From Sulfitobacter sp. HGT1 (lineage in GTDB: Bacteria; Pseudomonadota; Alphaproteobacteria; Rhodobacterales; Rhodobacteraceae), in NCBI RefSeq assembly GCF_013282155.1, contig NZ_BLWI01000008.1, positions 669,470 to 733,469 of the forward strand: 64,000 nt of DNA, written 5' to 3'. The notes under the pieces are model-generated. The model had not been told where the DNA came from. It did not search any database and saw only the letters and a program-made list of their open reading frames with translations. Positions 18,906 to 27,459 of this stretch are shown here, piece after piece. Position 1 is the stretch's first letter; the number at the start of each line of letters is the position of its first letter. The translations under genes were made by a program, and so were the position numbers.

Positions 18906-20327
18906 TTAGTTTGGTGCGGGGACAATCACACCGGGGTTCATGATACCGTTGGGATCAAGTGCGGACTTGATCGCGTGGATGGCCGAGAGTTTGGCCGGAT
19001 CGCTGTAGCGTTCGAGGTCCTTGACCTTGAGACGGCCAATGCCGTGTTCAGCGCTGACAGACCCGCCCAATTCATGGGTCAGATCGTGAATCGCCGTTTT
19101 GATCAGGTCACGTTCGTTCAGATGATCCTGTCGGGATTTGCCGATCACGGGGAAGATATTGAAGTGCAGGTTGCCATCACCGACATGGCCGAAGCAATTG
19201 ATGCGGAAATCACCCAAGGCTGCGATTTTTTCACCGGCTTTTGTGATGAACTCGGGGATGGCCCCCAGCGGCACCGAGATGTCGTGGCTTGAGATCGCGC
19301 CCACCTTGCGGTTGGCGTGGGGGATCATTTCACGGATCGCCCAGAAATCATCCGACTGTTGCTGGCTTTGTGCGATAAGCCCGTCTGTGACCAGATCTGC
19401 CTCTAGCGCGCGTTCAAACAGGGTTTCAAGCGAGGTGGCCGGGTCAAGATCACCGCTGAGGCCCAGTTCGATCAACACGCACCATTCGGGTGGCGTATCG
19501 AACGGCTGGCGCAGGTCGGGCATGGTATGGGCAAGGAAATCAAAGCCCATCTTGTTCATGATCTCAAAGGCGCTGATCATTTCGCCCAGCTGATCGCGGG
19601 CCAGCGACAGCAGTTTCAGGGCCGCAGCGGGCGAATGCACCACCAGCAGCGCCGTGCCTGATCTGGCCGGACGCGCAAACAGCTTGAGCGCGGCAGCCGT
19701 GATCACGCCCAGCGTGCCTTCGGCACCGATCAGCAGATGGCGCAGGTCATAGCCGGTGTTGTTTTTGCGCAGCCGGGTCAGGCCGTTCCAGATTTGACCG
19801 TCCGGCAAGACGGCCTCGAGGCCCAGACACAGATCGCGGGCATTGCCATAGCGCAAGACCCCTGTGCCGCCTGCATTCGTGGCAAGGTTGCCGCCAATGC
19901 GCGCCGATCCTTGGGCCGCCAGTGACAGCGGGAACAGACGGTTCACCTTTTCCGCTGCATCCTGAACATCAGACAGGATCACCCCCGCCTCGGCCACCAG
20001 CACGTTTTCATCCGGATAGACCGCGCGCAGCTTGTTCATCCGCTCCAGCGACAGGATCAGCGGGGTCGGGCCGTTTTCGGCGATTTGACCGCCCACCAGC
20101 CCGGTGCCGCCGCCATAAGGGATCACACCGACCCGCGCCGCATTGGCATGGCGGATCAGCGTCGAGACCTCTTGCACCGTGCGCGGCAGCGCGAGGATCG
20201 CAGATGTTCCGGCATAAAGCCCGCGCGGTTCTTCCAGATAGCGCGGTTCGACAGGGCGAAACACATCGGAAGGAAGATCGGCACGCAATGCGGCCTCGAA
20301 GGCGGGATCGGCGGGGTTCAATTTCAT
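18906..20327 (-). CDS. FAD-linked D-2-hydroxyacid dehydrogenase/oxidase (GlcD/D2HGDH-like)
   Basis: 473-residue flavoenzyme of the vanillyl-alcohol oxidase fold, related to glycolate oxidase subunit GlcD, D-lactate dehydrogenase and D-2-hydroxyglutarate dehydrogenase. The FAD pyrophosphate loop is PYGGGTGLVGG (about residues 70-80) with GGNLATNAGGTGVLRYGN further on. The C-terminal catalytic/metal motif is CFGHVGDGNLHFN and AEHGIGRLK. The ATG at 20327 (MKLNPADPAFEAAL) is chosen; the frame extends upstream without conserved sequence. Single-gene layout without glcE/glcF neighbours argues for a stand-alone dehydrogenase. Substrate is inferred only to be a D-2-hydroxyacid. Confidence 0.9.
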   Translation of the reverse strand: MKLNPADPAFEAALRADLPSDVFRPVEPRYLEEPRGLYAGTSAILALPRTVQEVSTLIRHANAARVGVIPYGGGTGLVGGQIAENGPTPLILSLERMNKLRAVYPDENVLVAEAGVILSDVQDAAEKVNRLFPLSLAAQGSARIGGNLATNAGGTGVLRYGNARDLCLGLEAVLPDGQIWNGLTRLRKNNTGYDLRHLLIGAEGTLGVITAAALKLFARPARSGTALLVVHSPAAALKLLSLARDQLGEMISAFEIMNKMGFDFLAHTMPDLRQPFDTPPEWCVLIELGLSGDLDPATSLETLFERALEADLVTDGLIAQSQQQSDDFWAIREMIPHANRKVGAISSHDISVPLGAIPEFITKAGEKIAALGDFRINCFGHVGDGNLHFNIFPVIGKSRQDHLNERDLIKTAIHDLTHELGGSVSAEHGIGRLKVKDLERYSDPAKLSAIHAIKSALDPNGIMNPGVIVPAPN

Positions 20328-20367
20328 GGTGCATTGATCGCGCCGCTGCGGAAAACTTGCAAGCCGC

Positions 20368-21192
20368 TTAATCGTCGCTGCGCAGATATTGCGGGCGCAG
20401 CACCATGATCGTGGGGCGTGACGGCAGCCGGTCGCGCGACAATTGCAATGACGGCCCTTCGACATGGATCACGGTGAAGTCATCCGACATGGCGGTCAGG
20501 AAATCGCCCAACCCGAAATCGGAGAACCAGTGCATGGGGATCACAATCGACGATTTGAGCCGTTTGAGGATGCGGATCATGGTCGGCAGATCAAGGGTAT
20601 AGCCGCCATCGACCGGGGCCATCACAACATCCAGCCGCCCGATGGCTGCATATTGTGCGGCGTCGGGTTCGTGGTGCAGATGCCCCAGATGGCCAATGCA
20701 CAGGCCTGCCATCTCGAAGATGAAAATCGAATTGCCCTTTTCCTCGACCCCTGCGAATTGCGACCGGATGTCGGTGGACACATTGCGCACCAGCACCTCG
20801 CCCAGATCAAGGGAATGGTCGATCCCCTGCCCGAATTCACCCCATCCGGGCAGGATATGCGTGATTGCTGGGTCGGGGAATTGGGTGAAATGGCTTTCAT
20901 GGGCGCGGTTCATGGTGACCAGATCGGGGATCATCGGCAGCGTGCCGGTGAAGCCGGTAAAATCCGTGACCATGTTCAGCCCGCCGTGGCTGCGGAGCAG
21001 AAAACTGGCGTGGGCGATGTAATGCAGGTGCACGGTTTCCGGCGCGACATCAGGCAGGCGGACAAGGGTCAGATATTCCAACCCCGGGGTCGCATCCGCC
21101 AGGGCGATGCAATGGCTTGGGGTGCGCGTTGGCGTTTGCGCATGGGCCATCGGGGCCAGCAAAGACAGGGCAAATATCAAACGAAACAACAT
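20368..21192 (-). CDS. Exported MBL-fold metal-dependent hydrolase-like protein
   Basis: 274-residue protein with an N-terminal signal peptide (MLFRLIFALSLLAPMAHAQ). The fold is read from HYIAHASFLL at about residue 55, a GHLGH motif near 170, PVDGGYTLD and IPMHW, an arrangement like the UlaG/ComEC-type beta-lactamase superfamily. The canonical HxHxDH is not obvious, so the metal site may be altered and activity is uncertain. AAGGAGG precedes the ATG at 21192. It lies 40 bp upstream of the FAD dehydrogenase and may share its transcript. Confidence 0.75.
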   Translation of the reverse strand: MLFRLIFALSLLAPMAHAQTPTRTPSHCIALADATPGLEYLTLVRLPDVAPETVHLHYIAHASFLLRSHGGLNMVTDFTGFTGTLPMIPDLVTMNRAHESHFTQFPDPAITHILPGWGEFGQGIDHSLDLGEVLVRNVSTDIRSQFAGVEEKGNSIFIFEMAGLCIGHLGHLHHEPDAAQYAAIGRLDVVMAPVDGGYTLDLPTMIRILKRLKSSIVIPMHWFSDFGLGDFLTAMSDDFTVIHVEGPSLQLSRDRLPSRPTIMVLRPQYLRSDD

Positions 21193-21272
21193 CGGCAAAC
21201 CTCCTTTGATCGCAAAAGGATACCGCAAAATCGCTGTCTGTCGTTAGAATTTATGCCGCAGGGCGACGGGTG

Positions 21273-22058
21273 TCACCGCAAGATCGGCGGCTTGCTGGGG
21301 TCCGATCCCGGTGCCTCCATCCGGGGTGTGTTTTGCAACGGCTCCATCTGGGGCAGATCAAACCGCAGCCCGACCTTTGACAGTTTCTCGACCGTTGGGT
21401 CAGAGGGCGCAAAGAAGCCGACATCCATTGCACCCGCTTCGATTCCCGAAAACGTCAACGCCTCGGATGCGGCGCGCACCAGCGCGTCTTGGGCACGCGG
21501 GATTGCGCCGACAAAGCCCAGCAAGTGCCCGCGCCCGCCGCCCTGATATTCAACGCCGACCAGCCAGGCCCCCGCCGCCATGCCGGTTGCGGTGGCCAGC
21601 TTGGCATCAATCGCCGCGATCAGGGTTTCGGGCAGACCTTTGGGCGGGAGAACACGGTCGATCCGCGCTTCGACCTGACCGGGGGCGTGGGCCAGCGTGT
21701 CGCGCAGCCACGCCACGGCACTGTCCGGCAGCAAAATCGCCGAGGCCGCGACATTCATGTTCACCGCCATGCCAAGGGGTTGACCTTCAAGCATGCCCGC
21801 AATCGCGCGGCCCGACAGCGCCACATAGGGGGCAGCGCGGCCCACATAGGCGGCCAGACGTTCGATACGGTCGAACACCAAGACATAGCCCTCGTCCAGC
21901 AAAACCGGGCTGACCTGATCGGCGTCGGGCTCATCCTCGAGCAGCAGGAACAGTTCCACATCGGCCATGCGTTCATAGAACCGCAACCGCGCCGTGTCGT
22001 TGGTTTCGTCGGCCATCATCGCGGCGTGGGCCACATCAAGGGGCGTCTGGTCAGTCAT
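21273..22058 (-). CDS. SseB family protein
   Basis: 261-residue protein with an SseB-like N-terminal domain: TPLDVAHAAM..RLRFYERMADVELFLLL at the start, followed by VFDRIERLAAYVG and a second SseB-C-like half. The family takes its name from enhanced serine sensitivity in E. coli; the biochemical role is not known. It overlaps the end of the UDG-like gene by 8 bp, so translation is coupled. Confidence 0.8.
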   Translation of the reverse strand: MTDQTPLDVAHAAMMADETNDTARLRFYERMADVELFLLLEDEPDADQVSPVLLDEGYVLVFDRIERLAAYVGRAAPYVALSGRAIAGMLEGQPLGMAVNMNVAASAILLPDSAVAWLRDTLAHAPGQVEARIDRVLPPKGLPETLIAAIDAKLATATGMAAGAWLVGVEYQGGGRGHLLGFVGAIPRAQDALVRAASEALTFSGIEAGAMDVGFFAPSDPTVEKLSKVGLRFDLPQMEPLQNTPRMEAPGSDPSKPPILR

Positions 22059-22638
22059 GCATCACATCCTTTACGGCGGCGCGCAGCCGGGGAAGCACGT
22101 CTTCCTCGAACCACGGATTTTTCCTGAGCCAAGCGGTATTGCGCCACGACGGATGTGGCAAGGCAAAGACGCCCGGCGGATGGTCGCGCCAATCGGCAAC
22201 GGCGCGGGTCACGGTGGTGAAATCCGGCAAGTGATAGCGCATCGCATGGCCGCCGATCAACACGGTCAGACGAATATCGGGCACGGCTGCCAAGGCCCCT
22301 GCCCGCCATGTCTTGGCGCAAACCGGCGGGGGCGGCAGATCGCTGCCCTTGGCGTCATAGCCCGGAAAGCAGAACGCCATCGGCACAATCGCAACGCGGG
22401 TGCGGTCATAAAACGCGTCTTCGTCCAGACCCAGCCAGGCGCGCAGACGTTTGCCCGACGCATCCCAGAACGGCGTATTTGCCTCGTGCACCCGCAACCC
22501 CGGTGCCTGTGACGCGATCAACAGGCGGGCACCGGGCTGGAACCAGACCACCGGATTGGGGCGATGGGCCGTTGCCGTTCGGGCAAAGCGGTCGGCGCAA
22601 AGCGTGCAGGCGCGCAAATCTGGTCGGATGTCTGTCAT
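22051..22638 (-). CDS. Uracil-DNA glycosylase family protein
   Basis: 195-residue protein of the UDG superfamily. The N-terminus RACTLCADR has the CxxC arrangement seen in several UDG-like proteins. LLIASQAPGLRVHEANTPFWDASG near residue 45 corresponds to the catalytic motif A region (GxAPG type), and LPHPSWRNTAWLRKNPWF near 165 is motif B (HPSxRN). Only one CxxC pair is present, so an iron-sulfur cluster as in family 4 enzymes is doubtful. Overlaps the SseB-like gene by 8 bp; divergent from the ArsR gene. Confidence 0.82.
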   Translation of the reverse strand: MTDIRPDLRACTLCADRFARTATAHRPNPVVWFQPGARLLIASQAPGLRVHEANTPFWDASGKRLRAWLGLDEDAFYDRTRVAIVPMAFCFPGYDAKGSDLPPPPVCAKTWRAGALAAVPDIRLTVLIGGHAMRYHLPDFTTVTRAVADWRDHPPGVFALPHPSWRNTAWLRKNPWFEEDVLPRLRAAVKDVMHD

Positions 22639-22689
22639 GATCCCGAGATAGCAGCGCAGGCACAGGTTTCAATCAGGCCGGGGCGCAAT

Positions 22690-22750
22690 CATTTCGAAAC
22701 TTATCGAAATGAAACTTGACGCTGCCATTCGTTTCGATATTTCTAGAAAC
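22690..22750. promoter_or_regulatory. Operator-like palindromes in front of the ArsR gene
   Basis: Two inverted repeats in the divergent region: CATTTCGA-N6-TCGAAATG (22690-22711) and GTTTC-N10-GAAAC with an inner TTTCTAGAAA (22731-22750), the latter touching the ArsR start. This spacing suits autoregulation by a winged-helix ArsR/SmtB dimer. Confidence 0.6.
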
Positions 22751-23095
22751 ATGGAAATGATTTCACCACTGCCCGCAGACCTGCCCCTTGCTGCCGCGCG
22801 CTTTGCTGCGTTGGGGTCCGAACAACGTCTGCACGTTCTGCGCATCCTTGTGCGTGCAGGGCCACAGGGTCTGACGATCGGCAGCTTGGGCGAAAGATCG
22901 GCCATCACCGGATCGACCCTGACCCACCATGTGAAACTATTGGTCGCCGCCGATTTGGTGCAGCAGCAAAAACAAGGGCGCAACATCATCTGTGCCGCCG
23001 TTGCACACCAAGCTGTCCATGACATGTCGCAGTTTTTGTTGACCGAATGCTGCGCCGACGCGGATGCCCCCTGCCCTGACCATCCCCACCCATAG
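22751..23095 (+). CDS. ArsR/SmtB family metal-responsive repressor
   Basis: 114-residue winged-helix repressor. Helix-turn-helix region GLTIGSLGERSAITGSTLTHHVKLLVAADLV is typical, though with Thr-Leu-Thr-His-His in place of the more common LSxHLxxL. The C-terminus is rich in Cys and His (LTECCADADAPCPDHPHP), a likely metal-sensing site. The cation efflux gene follows 10 bp later, so this is probably a metal-induced two-gene operon. The ATG at 22751 directly abuts the palindrome and lacks a clear Shine-Dalgarno; an ATG two codons later is also possible. Confidence 0.88.
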   Translation: MEMISPLPADLPLAAARFAALGSEQRLHVLRILVRAGPQGLTIGSLGERSAITGSTLTHHVKLLVAADLVQQQKQGRNIICAAVAHQAVHDMSQFLLTECCADADAPCPDHPHP

Positions 23096-23105
23096 AAAGC
23101 ACCGC

Positions 23106-24017
23106 ATGCCCCACGCGCATCATCATCATCATCATCACGTTGACCCTGCCGCAGGCGATGGCAAGATCGCAGCGGCTGTTGCGATCAACCTTGGCCTGAC
23201 CGTGGCGCAAATTATCGGCGGCGTGATCTCGGGCAGCCTGTCCCTGATTGCGGATGCGTTGCATAACTTCAGCGATGCCATCGCGTTGATCATTGCCTTT
23301 GGGGCCCGCAAAATCGCCCGCCTTCCGGCCAATGCCGACATGACCTTTGGCTATGGCCGGATCGAGCCCGTGGCCGCCCTGATCAACTATACCACCTTGA
23401 TCGTGATCGGGCTGTATCTGGTCTATGAGGCCGTGATGCGCTTTGCCACGCCTGAACCGGTTGCGGGCTGGATCATTGTTGCGGTGGCCGGATTTGCCCT
23501 GCTGGTTGATCTGGGGACTGCCGCACTGACCTATCGGGCGTCAAAAACCAGCATCAACATCCGCGCCGCGTTCTTGCACAATGTGGCCGATGCCCTTGGG
23601 TCTGTCGCCGTGATCATCGCGGGCACGCTGGTCTTGCTGTTCGGCTGGACATGGGTCGACCCGTTGGTGACGCTGATGATCGCGGGCTATATTCTGTGGC
23701 AATCGGCAACCGAGCTGCCTCATGTGGCGCGCATTTTGATGTTGGGCCGCCCCTTGGGGATCAAAACCGAGGATGTAATTGCGGCGATGCGGTCAATTCC
23801 CGGCGTCGCGGATGTGCATCACGTTCACCTCTGGATGCTGCAAGAACATGGCAACGCGCTGGATGCACATGTGGTTGCAACCGCTGACACCGATGCCAGC
23901 GCCCTGCGAAGCGCCCTTAAATCACAGCTGAAAGAGGCCTTTGATCTGCATCACATCACCCTCGAGCTTGAGACAAAGGCCAATCAATGCATACAACCCG
24001 TGGTTATTGGGCACTGA
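23106..24017 (+). CDS. Cation diffusion facilitator (CDF) family metal efflux protein
   Basis: 303-residue inner-membrane antiporter for Zn, Co, Cd or related cations. The N-terminus starts with a run of His (HAHHHHHHHVD). Six helices carry the two metal-site pairs HNFSD (helix II) and HNVAD (helix V). The cytosolic C-terminal domain has HHVHLWML, typical of CzcD. The ATG at 23106 is chosen because the His-rich tail is conserved in the family. Immediately follows the ArsR gene, which should control it. Confidence 0.93.
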   Translation: MPHAHHHHHHHVDPAAGDGKIAAAVAINLGLTVAQIIGGVISGSLSLIADALHNFSDAIALIIAFGARKIARLPANADMTFGYGRIEPVAALINYTTLIVIGLYLVYEAVMRFATPEPVAGWIIVAVAGFALLVDLGTAALTYRASKTSINIRAAFLHNVADALGSVAVIIAGTLVLLFGWTWVDPLVTLMIAGYILWQSATELPHVARILMLGRPLGIKTEDVIAAMRSIPGVADVHHVHLWMLQEHGNALDAHVVATADTDASALRSALKSQLKEAFDLHHITLELETKANQCIQPVVIGH

Positions 24018-24111
24018 TTGGAAACAATCATTTCGACGCAAAATACCCCCCCGCCCTTGCCATAGCGGCCAAGACAGACGCAATTCTGTTGGGCGGCACC
24101 CCTAGTCGGTG

Positions 24112-24141
24112 TTGTACTTCTGTTTCAGGATCGGACATAAT
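24112..24141 (+). promoter_or_regulatory. Predicted promoter of the kpsT-kpsE-kdsA unit
   Basis: TTGTAC (24112-24117), 18-bp spacer, CATAAT (24136-24141), about 85 bp before kpsT, in a 208-bp AT-richer gap. A CCTCC-N9-GGAGG hairpin (24175-24193) lies in the predicted leader. Confidence 0.4.
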
Positions 24142-24225
24142 ATGGTCTAATTCGCCAGATAGTTGGTAGCTATACCTCCAATAAAAAAGGAGGAACCGAC
24201 ATAGAACAGCGCAACCGGAGCAGTC

Positions 24226-24885
24226 ATGCTGGAATTCGACAATGTATCCAAGTCCTTTTGGACGGGCACGCAACACAAGGTCATTCTTGACCATGTGTCC
24301 TTTCGTGTGGAGCTGGGGAATTCATTGGGCATCATGGCACCAAACGGCACCGGCAAATCGACGCTGATCAATATGATGGCCGGGCTGGAACTGCCCGACG
24401 AAGGCGAGATCCGGCGCAACTGCAACATCAGCTTTCCGCTGGGGTTCATGGGCGGCGTGGTCAGCAAGGTCTCGGCGATGGAAAACGCGCGCTATATTGC
24501 GCGGCTCTATGGGCTGGACCCCGACTATGTCGAAAGCTTTTGCCGCTGGCTGTGCGGGTTGGGCGAATATTTCGATCAACCCCTGGGCACATATTCAGCC
24601 GGTATGCGCGGGCGTTTTTCATTTGCGCTGTTGCTGGCACTGGATTTCGACATCTATCTGATCGACGAAGGCATGCCGACCACAACGGATGTTGAATTCA
24701 ACCGCAAAGCAGGCGAAATCCTGAAAGAACGGTTGCGCACCACCACGATCATTATCGTATCGCACCAAGCCGAGACGCTTGAGCAATATGCCCGTTCCGC
24801 AGGTGTCTTGCTGGGCGGGAAGCTGCATTTATTCGACACGCTGGAAGAGGCTAAGCAGGTTTATGACTACGAAACCAAAAGCTAG
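24226..24885 (+). CDS. kpsT: Capsule polysaccharide export ABC ATP-binding protein, KpsT-like
   Basis: 219-residue ATPase of the polysaccharide ABC-2 exporter class. Walker A is APNGTGKST (about residues 38-46), the signature is YSAGMRGRF (the SAGM form typical of KpsT/Wzt), Walker B is IYLIDEGM, and the H-loop is IIVSHQAETLEQY. GGAG precedes the ATG. Its end overlaps the kpsE start by 23 bp. The permease partner kpsM is not in this window, since the gene just upstream is a metal carrier. Confidence 0.9.
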   Translation: MLEFDNVSKSFWTGTQHKVILDHVSFRVELGNSLGIMAPNGTGKSTLINMMAGLELPDEGEIRRNCNISFPLGFMGGVVSKVSAMENARYIARLYGLDPDYVESFCRWLCGLGEYFDQPLGTYSAGMRGRFSFALLLALDFDIYLIDEGMPTTTDVEFNRKAGEILKERLRTTTIIIVSHQAETLEQYARSAGVLLGGKLHLFDTLEEAKQVYDYETKS

Positions 24886-26629
24886 AAAATTTCGCATCAA
24901 GCGTAATACGCCAGTTGCAGCGCCCGTAGAAGCAAAGCAGCCGGTGACAGCCGAGGCACCTGTCGAACCGCGCAGGCCTTCGGGGCCTGAGCCTGTGCAC
25001 CCCCCTGCCCGCCCGCAAGCGGTAAGAACGCAAGAAACACCCCCACCAGCCGCGGCACCGGCACGCCCGGTTGCACCCACAGCACCATCACGCGCCCCCG
25101 CAGCACCATCACGCGCACCCGCAGCCGGTCCGGCACCGGCACCCCCGCCGCGGGACGGCGAGGTTGCATCCGCGAGCGAAGTCAGCGGTGAACAGGATAT
25201 GGATGCGATCCGCCGCGAAGGTCTGACGGGTCGCCAATTGCGCATGGCCCGCCGTGTGGCCCAGAAACACGGGCTTGCCCCGACATCCGACTTTGATGCC
25301 GTGCGCCTGTTGCGCGCCGAAGGGATCGACCCGTTTCAACGCTCCAACATGCTTGAACTGGTGGTTCCCCAGGGCGGCAGTGGCGCAGCCCCCAATGATG
25401 CCCCGCAAGGCCGCGTACAATTGCCGCAAACCGTGCCCGCAGGCGGCAGGAACATGCCCTCGACCGACATTAATCCGATGGAACGCCGGATGCGCGAAAT
25501 CTCGGTTATTCAGGCCGACATCACCCGCCGCCGCCGCCGCAAGATGGCGCTGCTTATGGTGCGTCTGTTGTTTTTTGTCGGCTTGCCCACCATCATGGGG
25601 GGCTATTATTTCTACAACATCGCAACGCCGATGTATGCCACCGACAGCCAGTTTCTGATCATCCAGAACGAAGGCAGCGGCGGGCTTGGTCCCTTGGGCG
25701 GCTTGCTGCCCACGCAATTTGCAAACTCGGCCGACAGTATCGCCACGCAAAGCTATTTGCAGTCCAAGGATGCGATGCTGCGCCTCGACAAGGATGTCGG
25801 GTTTGTGTCGCATTTCTCACAGCCCGGTATTGACCCGATCCAGCGCATGGACCCCGATGCCTCGAACGAAGAGGCGTATAAGTTCTATAAAAAGAACGTC
25901 AAAATCGGCTATGATCCGACCGAAGGCATGATCCGTATGGAAGTGATCGCCGCCGACCCCAAAGTCGCCGCTGTATTTTCCGAACATCTGCTGGACTACG
26001 CCGAAGAGCGGGTGAACGGTCTGTCCCAGCAAAAACGCGAAGACGGGATGCGCGATGCGCGCACGGCCTATGAGCAAACCGTAAAACAGCGCCGCGACGC
26101 CCAAGAGGCGCTGATCAAGCTGCAGGTCGAAAACGGTGTCGACCCCGAAGCCGTGATCGCGTCGATCCGTGCCCAGATCAGCAATTACGAAACCCTGCTG
26201 CTGGAAAAAGAGCTCGAGCTGGCGGCGCTTTTGGACAACCCGCGCCCGAACCGTGCCAAGGTGGACGGTGTTCAGGGCGACGTGCGCCGGATCGGCGTGC
26301 AGCTTGATCGCCTGAACGAACGCATGAACAGCGCCACCGAAGGCACCAATTCACTGGCGCAACAAGCGGTCAGCCTGCAACTGGCACAGGCCGACCTTGC
26401 GGCGGCTGACATGGCGCTGCAATCGTCACAGACCCAGATGGAACAGGCCCGCACCGAAGCACAACGGCAGGTCCGGTACCTGACCATCGCCGTGCAGCCC
26501 GTTGCCTCGCAATCCGCCTCCTATCCGCGCAAGTTCGAGAACACGATTTTGACATTCCTGATCTTTGCGGGCATCTACCTGATGCTGTCGCTGACCGCGT
26601 CGATCCTTAAGGAACAGGTAACAAAATGA
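24863..26629 (+). CDS. kpsE: Capsule export inner-membrane periplasmic protein, KpsE-like (PCP family)
   Basis: 588-residue polysaccharide co-polymerase-type protein. The first 130 residues are basic then Pro/Ala-rich and cytosolic, including PSRAP repeated from a 21-bp DNA duplication (25082-25123). A first membrane helix lies at about 235-258 (MVRLLFFVGLPTIMGGYYF), a periplasmic part with long coiled coil (about 390-560) follows, and a last helix (TILTFLIFAGIYLMLSL) is near the C-terminus. KpsE usually is about 380 residues; the extra length is the N-terminal extension. Overlaps kpsT and, by 4 bp, kdsA. Confidence 0.88.
   Translation: MTTKPKARKFRIKRNTPVAAPVEAKQPVTAEAPVEPRRPSGPEPVHPPARPQAVRTQETPPPAAAPARPVAPTAPSRAPAAPSRAPAAGPAPAPPPRDGEVASASEVSGEQDMDAIRREGLTGRQLRMARRVAQKHGLAPTSDFDAVRLLRAEGIDPFQRSNMLELVVPQGGSGAAPNDAPQGRVQLPQTVPAGGRNMPSTDINPMERRMREISVIQADITRRRRRKMALLMVRLLFFVGLPTIMGGYYFYNIATPMYATDSQFLIIQNEGSGGLGPLGGLLPTQFANSADSIATQSYLQSKDAMLRLDKDVGFVSHFSQPGIDPIQRMDPDASNEEAYKFYKKNVKIGYDPTEGMIRMEVIAADPKVAAVFSEHLLDYAEERVNGLSQQKREDGMRDARTAYEQTVKQRRDAQEALIKLQVENGVDPEAVIASIRAQISNYETLLLEKELELAALLDNPRPNRAKVDGVQGDVRRIGVQLDRLNERMNSATEGTNSLAQQAVSLQLAQADLAAADMALQSSQTQMEQARTEAQRQVRYLTIAVQPVASQSASYPRKFENTILTFLIFAGIYLMLSLTASILKEQVTK
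25082..25123 (+). repeat. Two 21-bp tandem repeats inside kpsE
   Basis: Two consecutive 21-bp units starting GCACCATCACGCGC, differing at one base, encode the repeated Ala-Pro-Ser-Arg-Ala-Pro stretch of the cytosolic extension. It looks like a slippage-prone low-complexity linker. Confidence 0.85.
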
Positions 26630-27459
26630 TCCAAGTCACTGTGGGCAATGTCGTCATCGGGAATGATCGCCCGTTGACCGTAATCGCCGGCCCCTGCCAG
26701 CTGGAAAGCGAAACCCATGCGCAGATGATCGCAGGCCAGATGAAAGAAGCCTGTGATGCCGTGGGGGCGCAGTTTGTATTCAAGGCAAGCTATGACAAGG
26801 CCAACCGCACCTCGCTAGGCGGCAAACGTGGTTTGGGCATCGACGAAGGTTTGCGCGTGCTGCAATCGGTGGGCAAGGCCATTGGCGTGCCGGTTCTGAC
26901 CGATGTCCACACCGAAGCCCAATGTGCCGTCGCAGCCGAAGCCGTCGATATCCTGCAAATCCCGGCTTTCCTGTGCCGCCAGACCGATATGCTGCTGGCC
27001 GCTGGCAACACCGGCAAAGTGGTGAACGTCAAGAAAGGCCAGTTTCTGGCCCCGTGGGACATGCCCAATGTGGTGTCCAAGATCGAATCCACCGGCAACA
27101 AACGCATCCTGCTGACCGAACGCGGTACGTCCTTTGGCTATAACACTTTGGTGGCCGACATGCGCAGCCTGCCACAGATGGCAGCGACAGGATACCCTGT
27201 GGTGATGGACGCGACCCATTCGGTGCAACAGCCCGGCGGCATGGGCGGTTCCAGCGGCGGGCAACGTCAATTCGCCCCCGTTATGGCCCGCGCAGCGGTT
27301 GCGATTGGTGTGGGTGCGGTGTTTATTGAAACCCACGAAGACCCCGACAACGCACCGTCAGATGGTCCCAACATGATCTATCTGGATAAAATGCCGGCGC
27401 TCATTGCATCGCTGATGCGGTTTGACGCCTTGGCCAAATCAGACCCTATCGAAATCTAG
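26626..27459 (+). CDS. kdsA: 3-deoxy-8-phosphooctulonate synthase (Kdo-8-P synthase)
   Basis: 277-residue enzyme joining arabinose-5-phosphate and PEP to give Kdo-8-phosphate. Signatures are [10 protein letters not shown] at the N-terminus, [19 protein letters not shown] and [13 protein letters not shown]. Cys in GPCQ is at the metal-ligand position, as in metal-dependent KdsA. Its ATG overlaps the kpsE stop (ATGA), so it is in the capsule export operon rather than beside lipid-A core genes. This fits a Kdo linker on the exported glycan. Converges on trpF with a shared CTAG. Confidence 0.96.
   Translation: MIQVTVGNVVIGNDRPLTVIAGPCQLESETHAQMIAGQMKEACDAVGAQFVFKASYDKANRTSLGGKRGLGIDEGLRVLQSVGKAIGVPVLTDVHTEAQCAVAAEAVDILQIPAFLCRQTDMLLAAGNTGKVVNVKKGQFLAPWDMPNVVSKIESTGNKRILLTERGTSFGYNTLVADMRSLPQMAATGYPVVMDATHSVQQPGGMGGSSGGQRQFAPVMARAAVAIGVGAVFIETHEDPDNAPSDGPNMIYLDKMPALIASLMRFDALAKSDPIEI

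Noticed and set aside
23109..23140. His7 run at the start of the CDF protein taken for an artificial tag
   Set aside because: His-rich ends are common in natural CDF metal carriers, and the flanking sequence is continuous.
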